NCBI RefSeq assembly: GCF_001574435.1
Contig: NZ_LOCN01000007.1
Span: 597,186-661,185, forward strand
Length of the DNA: 64,000 nt
Source of the DNA: Moritella sp. JT01
GTDB taxonomy: Bacteria > Pseudomonadota > Gammaproteobacteria > Enterobacterales > Moritellaceae
Reading direction: 5' to 3'
Shown: positions 25,529 to 38,000 of the stretch, piece after piece
Layout: each line of letters opens with the position of its first letter
How positions within the stretch are numbered: position 1 is the first letter of the stretch
Program-made: the position numbers and the translations under genes
Notes under the pieces: generated by a model
The model's input: the letters and a program-made list of their open reading frames with translations, nothing else
Database searches by the model: none
What the model was told of the DNA's origin: nothing

Positions 25529-25933
25529 TTAGATTAAATAAGCGGTGGCTAAATATCTTCTTAATTCAACGATTACGGACTGGGTGGTGGGAGTACAATC
25601 GGTAGGCAGATGTTCAATGTCGAACCAGCACACCTCTCGGCATAGATAAGGCTCTGCATTTTTAATTTCACCTTTCCAATCATCACACACATAAACATAA
25701 TGCTGACAATCCACATTAGGATCAGATAATTGAGTTAAGAAACTGAGATTGATTGGTTCAACAGCAACCTCTTCCAATGACTCACGAAGTGCACTTGCTT
25801 GAGGCTGTTCGCCAAGTTCAATTCGACCAGCAGGAAAGCCCCATAACTGATCGTAAGATTTAGTATTTTGACGAAAACCAAGCAGAATCAGAGAATCTCT
25901 GATGAAAATAATTTGGACTATACTTTGAGCCAT
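25529..25933 (-). CDS. Nudix hydrolase
   Basis: The product is 134 residues with a complete Nudix box, GRIELGEQPQASALRESLEE plus VAV, agreeing with GX5EX7REUXEEXGU except for the final glycine, which is alanine here. The start of the fold (VQIIFIRDSLILLGFRQN) and QLWGFPAGRIELGE are typical. It hydrolyses a nucleoside-diphosphate-linked substrate that cannot be named. AAGGA lies 7 bases before the ATG. It is downstream of the giant gene on the same strand but separated from it by a hairpin. Confidence 0.9.
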   Translation of the reverse strand: MAQSIVQIIFIRDSLILLGFRQNTKSYDQLWGFPAGRIELGEQPQASALRESLEEVAVEPINLSFLTQLSDPNVDCQHYVYVCDDWKGEIKNAEPYLCREVCWFDIEHLPTDCTPTTQSVIVELRRYLATAYLI

Positions 25934-25955
25934 TATCTATCCTTAAACGGTACTA

Positions 25956-25981
25956 AAAGCGACACTTCCCAGTGTCGCTTT
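25956..25981 (-). terminator. Terminator hairpin after the giant surface-protein gene
   Basis: An 11-bp perfect stem (AAAGCGACACT at 25956-25966 paired with 25971-25981) has a 4-nt loop. On the minus strand the stem ends in TTTT. It lies 26 bases past the stop of the giant gene and before the Nudix ribosome binding site, so it probably ends the 17-kb transcript. Confidence 0.6.
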
Positions 25982-26006
25982 ATCATTTACTTTCAACTTA
26001 CTTATC

Positions 26007-29000
26007 TCAGTTCACTCGCTGTACTTCTCCCAATCCAGTCTTTATATTCATCCCCCCAAAGTGGCGGATGGTGCCGTCCTGATTACTGATACGGCCATCG
26101 CGATTACGGTCGTATAAGTGGTACGGAATATCTAAATTGGCAAGACCTTTAGCGTCCGTGAAGGTCATGGGTTCACCAGGGTCGAGCTGTAGGTTATTGT
26201 TGGCGTCGAAGTATAGTATTGCGCCTGCTAGCGCTACACCTGAACCTGATTTAGCCCCGCCAGCCCAATGCGCACCGTCTTTATCAAATTCAAACAATGG
26301 GAAGTAGCCTATAAGCTCTTCCCAGACTTTGACTTTGAAGGTTTCGATATAGGCTTCAAAATCTACGTAGAAGGTGAAACCGATATCGAAGGTGCTTATT
26401 GGGTCGTTGATCATTTGCATCACGAAATCATAGGCACGGATTTTACCGTCGTAAACGCCGCCCGCGGTGAAATCACCATTTTGGTTTTGGATAGGGTCGC
26501 ACGAGTCTGGAGTGCTTGGTTCACATAAATCCACCACATCGATACCACCGCCTATTCCCGGTCCACCTTGGAAGAACGCACCGAACACACCAAGATCTAT
26601 GCCTGCGCCAATATCCACTTCGGCGTTACCAGCCAGTTCGTATTTATCCCACACTGTGATACCCGGCAATTGGCGTTCAGCGCCTTTCCAGAACACTTTG
26701 TTGGCGCTAGTATCGCCACCAGCGTAGTAGCTTTGCTCGTTCCAATCGCGCAGGAATACGCTATTCAGTAAGCGAATTGACCGATCACCAGCAGACAGTT
26801 CACCTTGACAATCCCACACAACCCCCGGCGCGTCACTACCGCAAACAGCAGAGAGAAGCCCCGCAGTGTCAATGCCGACCATGGTATCTGAGACAATCTG
26901 CATTTTGCCTGATATCTTGCCTTTAAAGATTGGCATTGGTGGTGGACGCCAACCTTTTTCAACCTCAAAGCCAAAGTGGAGATCTGGAATATCGATGAGC
27001 ATTAAATCAGCTGGGTCACCGAAGACGAATTTCAATACATCCATTGGATTTGACAGAATTGGGAAACTGATCACGCCGCGCTGTTGTAAATCGGCATAAC
27101 GTGATTTGACCTTACTCATACTGGTGTTTTTCTGTGTGCTTGGTTTGCCCGGTGGCGGCTTCACAGGTTCCATAGGTTTAACTGTAGATGGTGTAAGTGT
27201 GCCACCAAAAGTTTTGATGTATTGGTAATTTTTATCAATACCTAAGACTATATGCCCCAGCTGATTTACATAAGGCACCAGAGATAGGTTGATATTAGTG
27301 AAATCCGATGAGGTTTGATAAGGCACGATGCGAATCACTTCAGGTGATAGCTGGTAACCATCCAGTGAAATCACTCGTTCATCCAGAGCTTGCACCCCAG
27401 ATAGTTCGTCACCAAGATCACCGGCAATTTTGATCATCTGCACCATGCTGCCAATGAATTCCAAGAAACGATTGACGCTTTTCAGCTGCTTCTGAAAACG
27501 CTCAGCTTTCGGGCCTCCGCTACGCAAAAATGGCGTTGGCACTTCTAAAATCGTGACTTTACCGTCGTAGTTAGCATCAAATACGTGCGTTAAGTTCAGC
27601 GACTGAAAGATCTTCATGTCGGCGGTTAGCGCATTGGCAATCGGCTGAACAGGATCTAAGAAGTTGCTCATTGCCCCCAAAGGTTCTACCAATTTATCGG
27701 AAATAAATTCACCAATATCTAGTTCCAAATTAAAGGCACCAAACATAAACTCACCACCGTGACTAGACACATCCGAAAAGCTACCTTCAAACTGGTAGTT
27801 CGACACCAGTCCAATATTAGTAGATACCGACGGCCCGGGAATACTGAAGCCTTGGTAGTTTTCATCATCATCGGTTTCTTTATATAGATTGGCGTCAATG
27901 CCTGCGTTAATTTTCGCGTACAGCGCCGCATTACCAGCGAGCGAATAGGATACCAGATCTTTTGGATTCGCAAAGTCGGTCAAATAAACCAAGCCTTGAA
28001 GTTTACCCGTTTCGGTACCATTACGCGGGTCACGAAGCGCGACACTCAGGTAAATATTTGCCTCCGCCATAGGTTGAATAGCCAGCGATGATGCTTGTAA
28101 TACTTCACCAAAGCCAAATTCGTGGTAGTTGATGCGTCCACCAGTCCAGCCTTTGGCATCAAGCTTGCCATCTGCTGGATACGATATGGTGTCGGACATT
28201 AACCCATTAAACGGCACATTTTCAAAGGTGGCTTGAATGACGCCGTCATTACCCAGTTCAAAGCTAAGTTTACGAAAAGCCGTATCACTAGTAACAGAGA
28301 TAAAGAAGTCGTCCACTAATTGAGTTTGTCCGTACATGATGCCACCAGGATCGGACGTTTTAATGAGCTCCCATACCTGTTTTAAGGTTTTACGGTTCAC
28401 TAAGTTAGCTGTATCTTGCCAACCAGTTAAGTCCACTAGCTCGACATTAATGGCGCTCTCCAAAGACGATACTCCGTCCTCAGTCAACACTTTTGCATCT
28501 TCTGGCACATATATCACATTCGGGTTTTGCACTTCGCAGTCAGCAGTACCAGCGGCTACTTCTGTGTAGCTGCCACAGCTTTCAACATGATAGCCTTTTA
28601 TCAGAATGTCATTTTGTGCTTGGGTTTCATTATCCCAATACAAGGCATTACCCTCTTCATCAACTGCAAGTAAATCTTTACAGAAGGCTTTTAAGCTGGC
28701 ATCGGCCGGGTCAACAGGAGTTTGCTCATAGTTGCCACAACTTAGAACCCAACTCTCTAATTCAAGCTCTGGCTTACGGTAGTAGCTGTAACTTCCGTCT
28801 TTGGCTATGGCCAGCACCCCGTATTGGCCGACAACATAAGCAGGGACATCGGCCGTATTGCTTTCTTCAACATTGACGATGGTGCTTTTAGCATTCATAG
28901 CGCCAGTTAAGCGACCAAACACTTCATCGGGTGCGATGATACTAGTTGCATCCACATCGGTTGGAATACGTCGCGCTTGGTTGATGGAACCGCCGAGTAA

Positions 29001-32000
29001 GAAGAATTGCATGTCGCCACGGAATTCAATCGAAGCAGCCAGTTCTCCGGTCAATTTAGATAGAGCATTGGCTTTTTTGCTATCGTCACCTGGTTGATCT
29101 TCGACAAACATCAGCATGTGTCGCGTGATGGTGTAGTCCGCAACCACTTTAGACGAAACAGCGTCTTCTGCAGCTATTTCGATAACAGGCACATCAATCA
29201 AACTCGAATTTGGCGGGAAGTTCTGCGACTTAGCTGGAAGCGACGAAAATTTCCACGTCCACTTCACAGTTTTACTACCGTCCTTACCTTGTACTTTACC
29301 TATGATTTTCAACTTACCATTGGCCACTGCCAAAGTTTCTTTGTAAATGGTTTTGGTTTTAAACGCATTACTATCACTTGGAAAGTATCGTTTCGACGCA
29401 CTGCCACCTTGCTGCCATGTAGCTTTCACTTCTAAACGAGAGCTGATATTGCATTTCCAACTGCTACTGCTTGTGGAACTGCGGCACTCAGTCGTCACCG
29501 ATTTGGTTTTGTCGGAATAGGTGCTATTCACTGGCACTATGATGTCACCGACAGTTACCTTATCAACGGGTTCAGCCTTGTTGACTTTGGCTTTCGCTAC
29601 ATAGCTATCTGGGTGAAAGTAACCTAACGGGTCACTTGAGCCCTCTCGCTGTACACCAACACTAAAGCCTAAATTCAAGGTTTGAGACGAGTGGGCAGTC
29701 ATAGATTTATCGTTAGGGCCGTAGTTTTGCGAGTAGATATCAAATACGCGAATATACTCATTTGCATAAGTTAATTTAGTATTAGTGCTACTCAAATATT
29801 CCAACACCCCGCGTATATACTCTTTTTTCAAGGAGTCTGACTGACGATTAGAAGCGAGTACATTACCAGGATCGATGGTAACACCTAGCTGGATTTGAGT
29901 AACTTTATTCGGTCCAATCGAGTCAGGCTGACGCAGGGATATTGCAATCACATCGCCATACTCTATTACACGATTGCCTTCAACTGTAGGGTTAGTCACA
30001 TAGCCAACCAAGGTGCCGAAATCCTTTACCCCACCATGTGAGCCTTTCTTCCAACCATTTAAGTCCCAATTCATGCTTTGGTTTTCTTCCAGCCATTTCC
30101 ATCGCAATTCCGGACAAATAGTGTAAACGTCGCAGTAACTATCCTTAAGTCCCGTATTAATAGCTTTAATATTTCCCGGCTCGATTGCTAGCGCTTGCTT
30201 ATCAAATAAGCTACCGTCACGGGTGACAAACGATACACCTGAATTACCAACACTGGTACTTTCCCAGGTTTTCAACTCGTAGATATTCACAGGCTCCATT
30301 TGCGGCGCGCCGAGCAATGCATTGAGTGTTTCTTGCTCTGTCACCACAAACACGCTTGGGGTCATCTTGTTACCGTCATCACCACTTTGAACAGAGCGGA
30401 AATTTATGCCAAACACTAAGTCTGCGGTAAATTTAGCCGTACCCGCTGCCGAACCGGAGAAGTGCCCCATACTCGGCATACCTAAATCAGTTTTAAGTTC
30501 ATTGGTGGCAATGCTAATACCCGCAGTATATGACAATCGCATGATCAATTTTTCGCTGTCGAATTTCAACACTTGCAGCGGCACGTTGTACTGAGCGAAC
30601 GTAGATTGCAGCACAGCATTAATCACGTTGGCAAGGCCTTCAGTAGTTAGATGCGGCTGCGCGGTGATTTTTGCGATTAACAGCGGCAGCATGCGATCGA
30701 TAAAGCTTGGCACTTTGGCTTCTTCGCTGTTACCTGTAGTGTCAGAAGTTGGGCCTCCACCCATACGGCCAAACACAGGTACGCTGGTATCATAAAAACG
30801 CTGCTGTATAAAATTCAGTGCTTCGGCAAGCCCTTGTGCCAACACTTGCGGCGGCAAACCTTGCTCGCGTAAACGCACCGTATGTGGTAAACGTCCGACT
30901 CGCACAACATGCAGTTCGTCCTCAGCTGACAATAACACGCCACTAAACTGCACAGCATTGTTTGCATCCGATGCCAGTAGCTCGTCGTTCATGGTGACAA
31001 CCAGTTTTTCTGCGTTTTGATCCACTTGCAGGGTGCTAACAAAAGTCATGGCAACCCGTGCATGATTACTAAACTGAACCACAAACGTATCATTAACTTG
31101 ACGCATATCCGTAGGATCAAGACCATTATTCAGCAGGTTGAAATCCACTAGATACTGGAAGCTGCCATCAGCAGTTAAGGTCAGTTCGCCATAATTCCCC
31201 TCCAATTTTTCCCCTACTTTCACCAGACTGTCGGTACCATTGATGTTATTGGCATCAAAGAGCGGATTAGTATGGACCAGCTGGTTACCGGCCCATAAAT
31301 CTACACCCTCGCTATCGCGTAAATTAACACGTGTAACGACGGGTTCCAGCACGGGGCGACCAGCTTTAATGATCTTGTACTTCACACTACTATCCGCTAC
31401 CGAACCACCTATGGTGTTTGGCGTCACGTTACCGCTAATGAAGCGTTTCGGTCCAGACACTTCACATACGGTTTGCTCGGCGGATCCTTTACAGACGGCT
31501 GGCGGGTTACCATTGATCAGGGCTTGATAATAAGTTTTGTCAGTGCCATTGTGATCCTGCTGGTATTTATTGACTTCGATATTGAAAGCGACAAACTCCT
31601 GCTGCAATTCACCGCCTGCCACGCCACTACTCATTTCAAACACAAAGGAGTCTGTCACGCGCCACTCCTCGCTGTACTGCAAAGCGCTTTCGATTGTGTC
31701 GGTATTAAACATATAGGTATAGGTATAGGTACCGTGGCTGCCATCAAAGGTGAAGGTCAGGTTACCGAATTTTCCCGCTGGGAAGTTGATGCTGGTTTGA
31801 TCTGTCACGTCAGCAAATTCAATCCGCTCTAAAGCTTTGATTTGCACTGCCACTTGCTGGCTAATAACGCTGCCTTGCAATGGTTTCATGGTGTAATCAA
31901 ACACATCGTAAATTTCACCACTGGCTGATTGGTTTATCGCTTTCAGCATGTCTTGGCTGTTATCCGCACTGCCATAGTCACCATTGCTGAGCACATATAC

Positions 32001-35000
32001 AAAGTCGCCCGAAAAAATATTATCCGTACCTTTAAGTGGTGTCAGAGTACCGAAGTCTGACTCCTGGTGTGTCATAGTCACGTCACTAATTTCCACCACT
32101 TTGGCTTCACCATCATTCTCATTATCTGGCGACGTCATATTCAGTGCGCCTTTCATACTGTTGTAGAACGGCTCACATTTACTTAGGTCCGTCGGGTTGT
32201 TCGCACAACCCGAGCTGCTATCTAGCAGAGTGAAATACAGGTCACTGAAGCGTGGCGATTTACTGTCGTAATTTTCCATTTGGTTGTTGTACAGCTGCAC
32301 ATCAATCGTCTGCCATTGGTTCCAATTGGTATTATCAAAAGTCACACTAGACACATTGAAGAAGGAACCATCAAAGGCATTTTTATGACGCACACTGGTA
32401 TTATAGAAATCTAAACTTACTTGCGTTTGCGGCTGGGACATCAAACCAACCTTAAAGCCATTGAAGTTGCCTTCGTCCACGGTCAATCCCTGCATTGGAA
32501 GTACGTATTTCAGGCCAACTTCTTCGTTGTCCATAATGCGCACCCCAGCAGTTTTATATTGCGGATTGCCCTCATCCAACAGATATTGATCGCCGTCGTA
32601 ATCACCGTTGCCGACTGGCGGTTCAATAATAAGTACCACTTTTTCATAGCGGGCCGCTAAGCTTTCTTCCGGTGTGAAGTCATCGATTGGGAAGATCGGT
32701 AAACTGACACGAGTTTTGTCTTGTGGAATAAACAAGGTGCCTTGCTTGATCACATCGTAAGCTTGAAAATCGGGTCCAGGATCGTTCAAGCCTCCACCCG
32801 ATGGTGGTACTGTTTCCGCGGTTGCGCCAAATGCAGCGCCCTCTTCAACGCCAATAACGCGATAATGCACACCTAAGCCACCAGGAATACCCACAGGATC
32901 TAATACCGATAAGGTGAAATAGCCAGGATGGGTATTTTCGCTAGCGTTGAGATCAACCCCTGCACGTACAACAGGTTTGTCGTTGTCTTCGATGCTTACT
33001 GTGATTGGGTCTTGTAAGCGAGCAAGGAAGGCCGCTGCTAATGGCTGCTGTGCCACACCAGTCAAGTTAGCATTTATTAAATCAAGATTGGCTTCAAAGC
33101 TATTTCCCACTTGCGTGAAGTTGATTGACGTTGGCATATCCGCACAACTTTGGTTAACTCGAACGCAAGTTGGCGCATCAACATAACCCAGAACTTCATA
33201 GCTAAAGTTTGACTCACCTTGGTCTGAGGTTTCTGTCATACGCACTGTGATATCTAAGGTATGGTTGTCGTAAGCATCATCATCGTCGGTAAAGTAGAAG
33301 CGTTGTTCCACATAGAAACCTTCATTGAGGTCAGGTCGTAAAGTATAACTAAGTGCGCCACCTAAATCCCAGCGCAATTGCCCCATATCACCAGACAAGG
33401 CTTGCTCGGGATTTGCCAATAACATGTCGATGGTGGAAATACTGGTGTATTCCACTTTTTGGTCATCAATAGCACTAACTGTAAAGGTTTGTCCCAATTG
33501 CCAATCATCTGGCGTGAAGTACAAGGTTAAGCTGTCGCCTGCTAAATTACCGGCATGTTCGAAGAAGTTACCAAGGCTCTTGCCCATTGCTTGTTTAACT
33601 ACAGTAAGAGAACGGGTCGCAGCATAGTCGCTGTTATTATGCTCTTTGCTTTGCACCTGAATCGAATCTAGCCCATCAGCATTTACCAGCAGTTTTTGCC
33701 ACTGCAGGTAGTTATCTTTGGTGAAGCTCACTGTCATACTTGAGTCACCCACAACGCCAACATCCACGCTATCCGCTGGAGCTGCAGACAAGCGCACATT
33801 GAGGATCACCTTGCCCGCTTCATCGGCGAATACAGCCACATCATCATTATCCGCCAGTTGAACACCACCTTTAGTAAGCGCCATACGCCAATCTTGCAAC
33901 ACGAGGCGCTGCGCAGGGCTATCTACAACAGTTAGATCTCGAGGTTCACCATAAACTGAACGTACACTTTCCCTGGTGAACATGGCAGATAAACTGACGG
34001 TATTGCCAGTGCTTAGAGATTCATCGTCGATGCGCTGCCACTGTTGCCAGTCTTGCGCAGTAAAGTTCAGTTGATGCTCGATACTGGTACCTATGCTAGT
34101 GATAGTGATTCGGTCATCGCCGCTAATCTTCGTACTTGGACGCACACCAAAACTCACAACAGGGTCCTGAGCCAGTTTATTTTTATGCAGGAGTTCTTGC
34201 ACAGCGCTAGCACTGTTACCAATAATTTCACCCGTTAACAGATCAATTACTTCGATGGCAGGCGATTTGCTGCTAACATCCGCAGCGGATAAACGTGCAC
34301 TGATCGTCTCGGTGCTAAGCTTGCCATAACTATTGTCTACCATAAATGACAATTGCTCTAGCGGCTTGTTACGCTCTGCATATCGCATTTGTTGGAACTC
34401 ATATTCACCAGATTCATGCCAACACCAGTTACCGTAATCGCCTTTAGTGGAAATGCCTGCGGCACCGCTTGGTAATGTACAGTCTAGGATGTTAGCTTCG
34501 CGGTGAATGCTTCTGCTATAAATACGACGAATTTGTTGGCTATCATCATTGGTTGTTAGCGCGCGCACAAGTTTGCGCTGTGGGAAAAGTGTAAGCTCCT
34601 TGTCTGTCGGTTGTAATGTCAGTGCAACGGGTGCCCTAGGTTGGGCAGCTAAACTCACGGTTAATGCATTCACTTGCCCTTCACTCGATACTACGACGCC
34701 CATCGCATCAACATTCGGTAGGCTAGCAAACTGTAGGTTTACCACGGCTTGGTCGTCATTATCGCTACTTATTGCCGGCAGCACCGCGGCTTGTTTGTCG
34801 TAAGTAATATCACCACTGCTTGCGACGACCGCGATCACAAACGCTTCATCGGGATCATCCACTTGATCATCAATGCCTTTAATCCAGAATATTTTTGGCT
34901 CCTGCCAGTCATTCTTATTAGCAGTGAATTGCATGAAAATAGTATCGGTAAAGCCGCTGTCCGCAGGCGCAGTCTTCAAGTCACTTCCCAACGCCAGTAA

Positions 35001-38000
35001 TCCGCCGTTAATCGGGTTACTGCTTGCCACACGAATAGATACTTCACGTGTTGGCTGACTCCGCAACTTAACTTTGTAGGCGGTCGCATCACCAATTTCT
35101 GACACCCTTACTGCAGCAGTAACTTCTGCGTCATTAGCATCGAGTAATACTAGCCCTGGCTGATCATTATCTTCAATTTTAATAATGGCGCGGTCTTCTC
35201 CGTCAGCGTAGTGATACTGCGCTTGCTCAGGTTTACCCTCCACCAATTGCACCACAATGCTTTCAGAGGTTTCAACATACGCATCATCAAGTACCGTGAC
35301 ACGGATATCCGCACTGCTGCTACCTTTTGGAATGGTAACAAAATCATAACCTTGCGATGTGAACAAGTGAATTTCCCCAGCATTATCGCTGACTAATATA
35401 TCGTCAAAGCCATCGTTATCCATATCCGCCAATTGCGCATATGCGACTTGATCAAACGGATGATATTTGATGTTGACTCGACGATATTCAGGAGCAAGAT
35501 AACGCGCGGCTTGCTTTAAAAAGCGCGCAATATGGCTGCGAGGCGCAGGAAAGTATACAGGTGCTGCGTCACTACCAAAGTTTTCGTAATAAGTCAGCGC
35601 GCCAGGCGTTTGTCCTGGTAAATTACGCAAAGTATCAAGGATTAAATCATGATCGCCATCGCGGTCTAAATCCACATATTGCGGCGTAATATTCCGCTGC
35701 TGTAGGCGCTTACTGAGTGATAGCTGCGCAAATGATGAACTATCTCGCTCACGTTGGCGCAGTTGCCATTGTTGGTTATCCGCATGTACATCAAAACTCA
35801 ATATTTGGTTTTTGGCGGTGAGCAACAATCGCGGTTTTCCACTACTAGTCGGCACAAAAGCAGGCGCGAATATCTGTGGATCTTCTTGGTTTCCCCCTCG
35901 CGCGAGATATTGTACCTCAACGCTTTGTAATCCAGCGAATTGCACTGCACTATCCGCTAAACCACCAGCAGCACGAATATTCGCGGCATTACTGATATTA
36001 CGCAATAATGCGACTTTGCCAGAGCTCAAACCCGCAACGAGATCAAGGTCTTTATCACCGTCAATATCTCCCAATGCCAGCGGCGCGGCATAACCTAGGT
36101 TAATATCTGTGGTTATCCGTTGATAATGTTCAGCTTTAACTTCACGCGCACCTTTAGACGCTGGCGTTGAAAGCATAAAGCTCAACTCACCACGACGATT
36201 CACAATCGCCACATCATTACGCTGGTCATTATTGAGATCACCGATAGCGAACGTGCTTTGTCCGTCGGTCATTTCAGGCGTTAGATCAAAGATGTTTTGC
36301 ATTTTCGATGCATGGCTGCTCAAACCTTCGTAATCCAGGTTCACCGTGGCAGAACGCTGGATTTTCCATAATGCTTGCTGATTGGCTTGCAAGCTGGTAT
36401 CGATAATTTCACCGTCCTTGTTGAGCAATAGCAGTTCGTTTTCAGTCTTTTGTAAGGTGAAATCGTTAAACCCCCAATATCCGAGTAAGCCAGCATTATC
36501 TCTGTCAGTTAGAGAGACTAAACTAGTGTAATAGTTTTGCGCAATTTCTAGGTCTGAACGCGCTTCGCCCCACACCCGAACTTCATCTATTAAGCCGTTC
36601 AGGTAATCTGTTTTTCCTTTGCCAATATCGGTGAGTGTTAACGGTGCTTTGTCGTGAAATAGCGTATCTTTTTGCTTAATTTTTTCACCGTTAACAAATA
36701 GTGCTTGACCTAAGTCTCCCACTCGCCACGCTATATGAAAACCAATACCGGCCGCTAGTTTGCTTGGCAACGCTGCCGACAATCCACCAAATGTCTGTAG
36801 CTCACCATTCGACAAAAACAGTAAATCTATCGTTTCCCCGTCTGTAGCAGTACCTGCAAAAATACCCTGTTTTGAATTGTTCTCTGTCGGGTAGATCCAC
36901 GCCTCTAGAGTAAATAGATCGTTATTTTGTTCTTGCAACACTATTGGCTTTGCCAACTGTAGCGCCCGAGCGCTCTGCAGGAAGGCGTCATTACTTTTGG
37001 GCTGCGGCGCGAGATCTAAGGCCTTGTTACCTGGATCGGTTACGCCGAGCTGTGCGACCGTGTAGTACACGTTGATGTTTTCGCTCGCGTTAATAATTTC
37101 TCTGCCATCTGCAGATTTAAGCGTCACCGTTAACTTTTGTTCGCCAGCATTTTCCTGCACGACAGTAAAACCACTGAGCACGACCCGCGGTTTGGTGAAA
37201 TCTGGTAACGCGCTCATGCTGGTTGCCAGCGCCGGAGCCTTGTTATAGTCACTCAAATCAATTGTTTGAGGTATATTCACATTGGTTGATAAATGTAGAC
37301 TAAAACTCAGTCCTTGTGGTTGCGGGCGTGGATTAGGTTCAAAACGCCACCTAATACCACCTTCTTTATTAACCAGTGTAATCTCGCCGAATTCAGTGAC
37401 TAGCACTTCATTTGGTGCCGCACGCACAGGTTCGCGTCCTTGGGGCTGATAGCTAAAATACTCCAGGTCGGCGAAATTTTCAACGCTTGTACTAACTAAC
37501 TGACTGGCTAAGGTTAGCCCTGGCTGGCCGGCGTTAATAACCAAAGTGCCAAGTGCACCTTGCTGGTCTGTATTGATCACCCACTGAATGCCCGACACAG
37601 TAACCACATCACGAATATCACCAATGTCAGTATAATATTGCTCATTAAGCTCAACAGCGGCGGTGAACGTCACTGGATCTATATCCACTGGAACAGATGT
37701 TATGTTTAGCCCAGCAGCTTCTTCATCGCTCATGGCGCTAATGATAATACTGTAGTCACCATCTTCAATTTTTGAACCCAGCAATTTACCGTTTTCCAAA
37801 CGCCAGAACCAGCCAAGATCATTGCCTTGGGCATCATGTATTTTAATGCTTTCCAGCGTCTTATTGGTAAAACCAATACTCTTGATGGCTTCGCCACGGG
37901 CTTTAGCGAAATAAACCGTGTCGTTTTGTGTCGTGTTTGGGTAAATTTGAATAGTGATCGTATCAGTATTGAATTGATCAACTGTCTCTGACTCGCTTCG

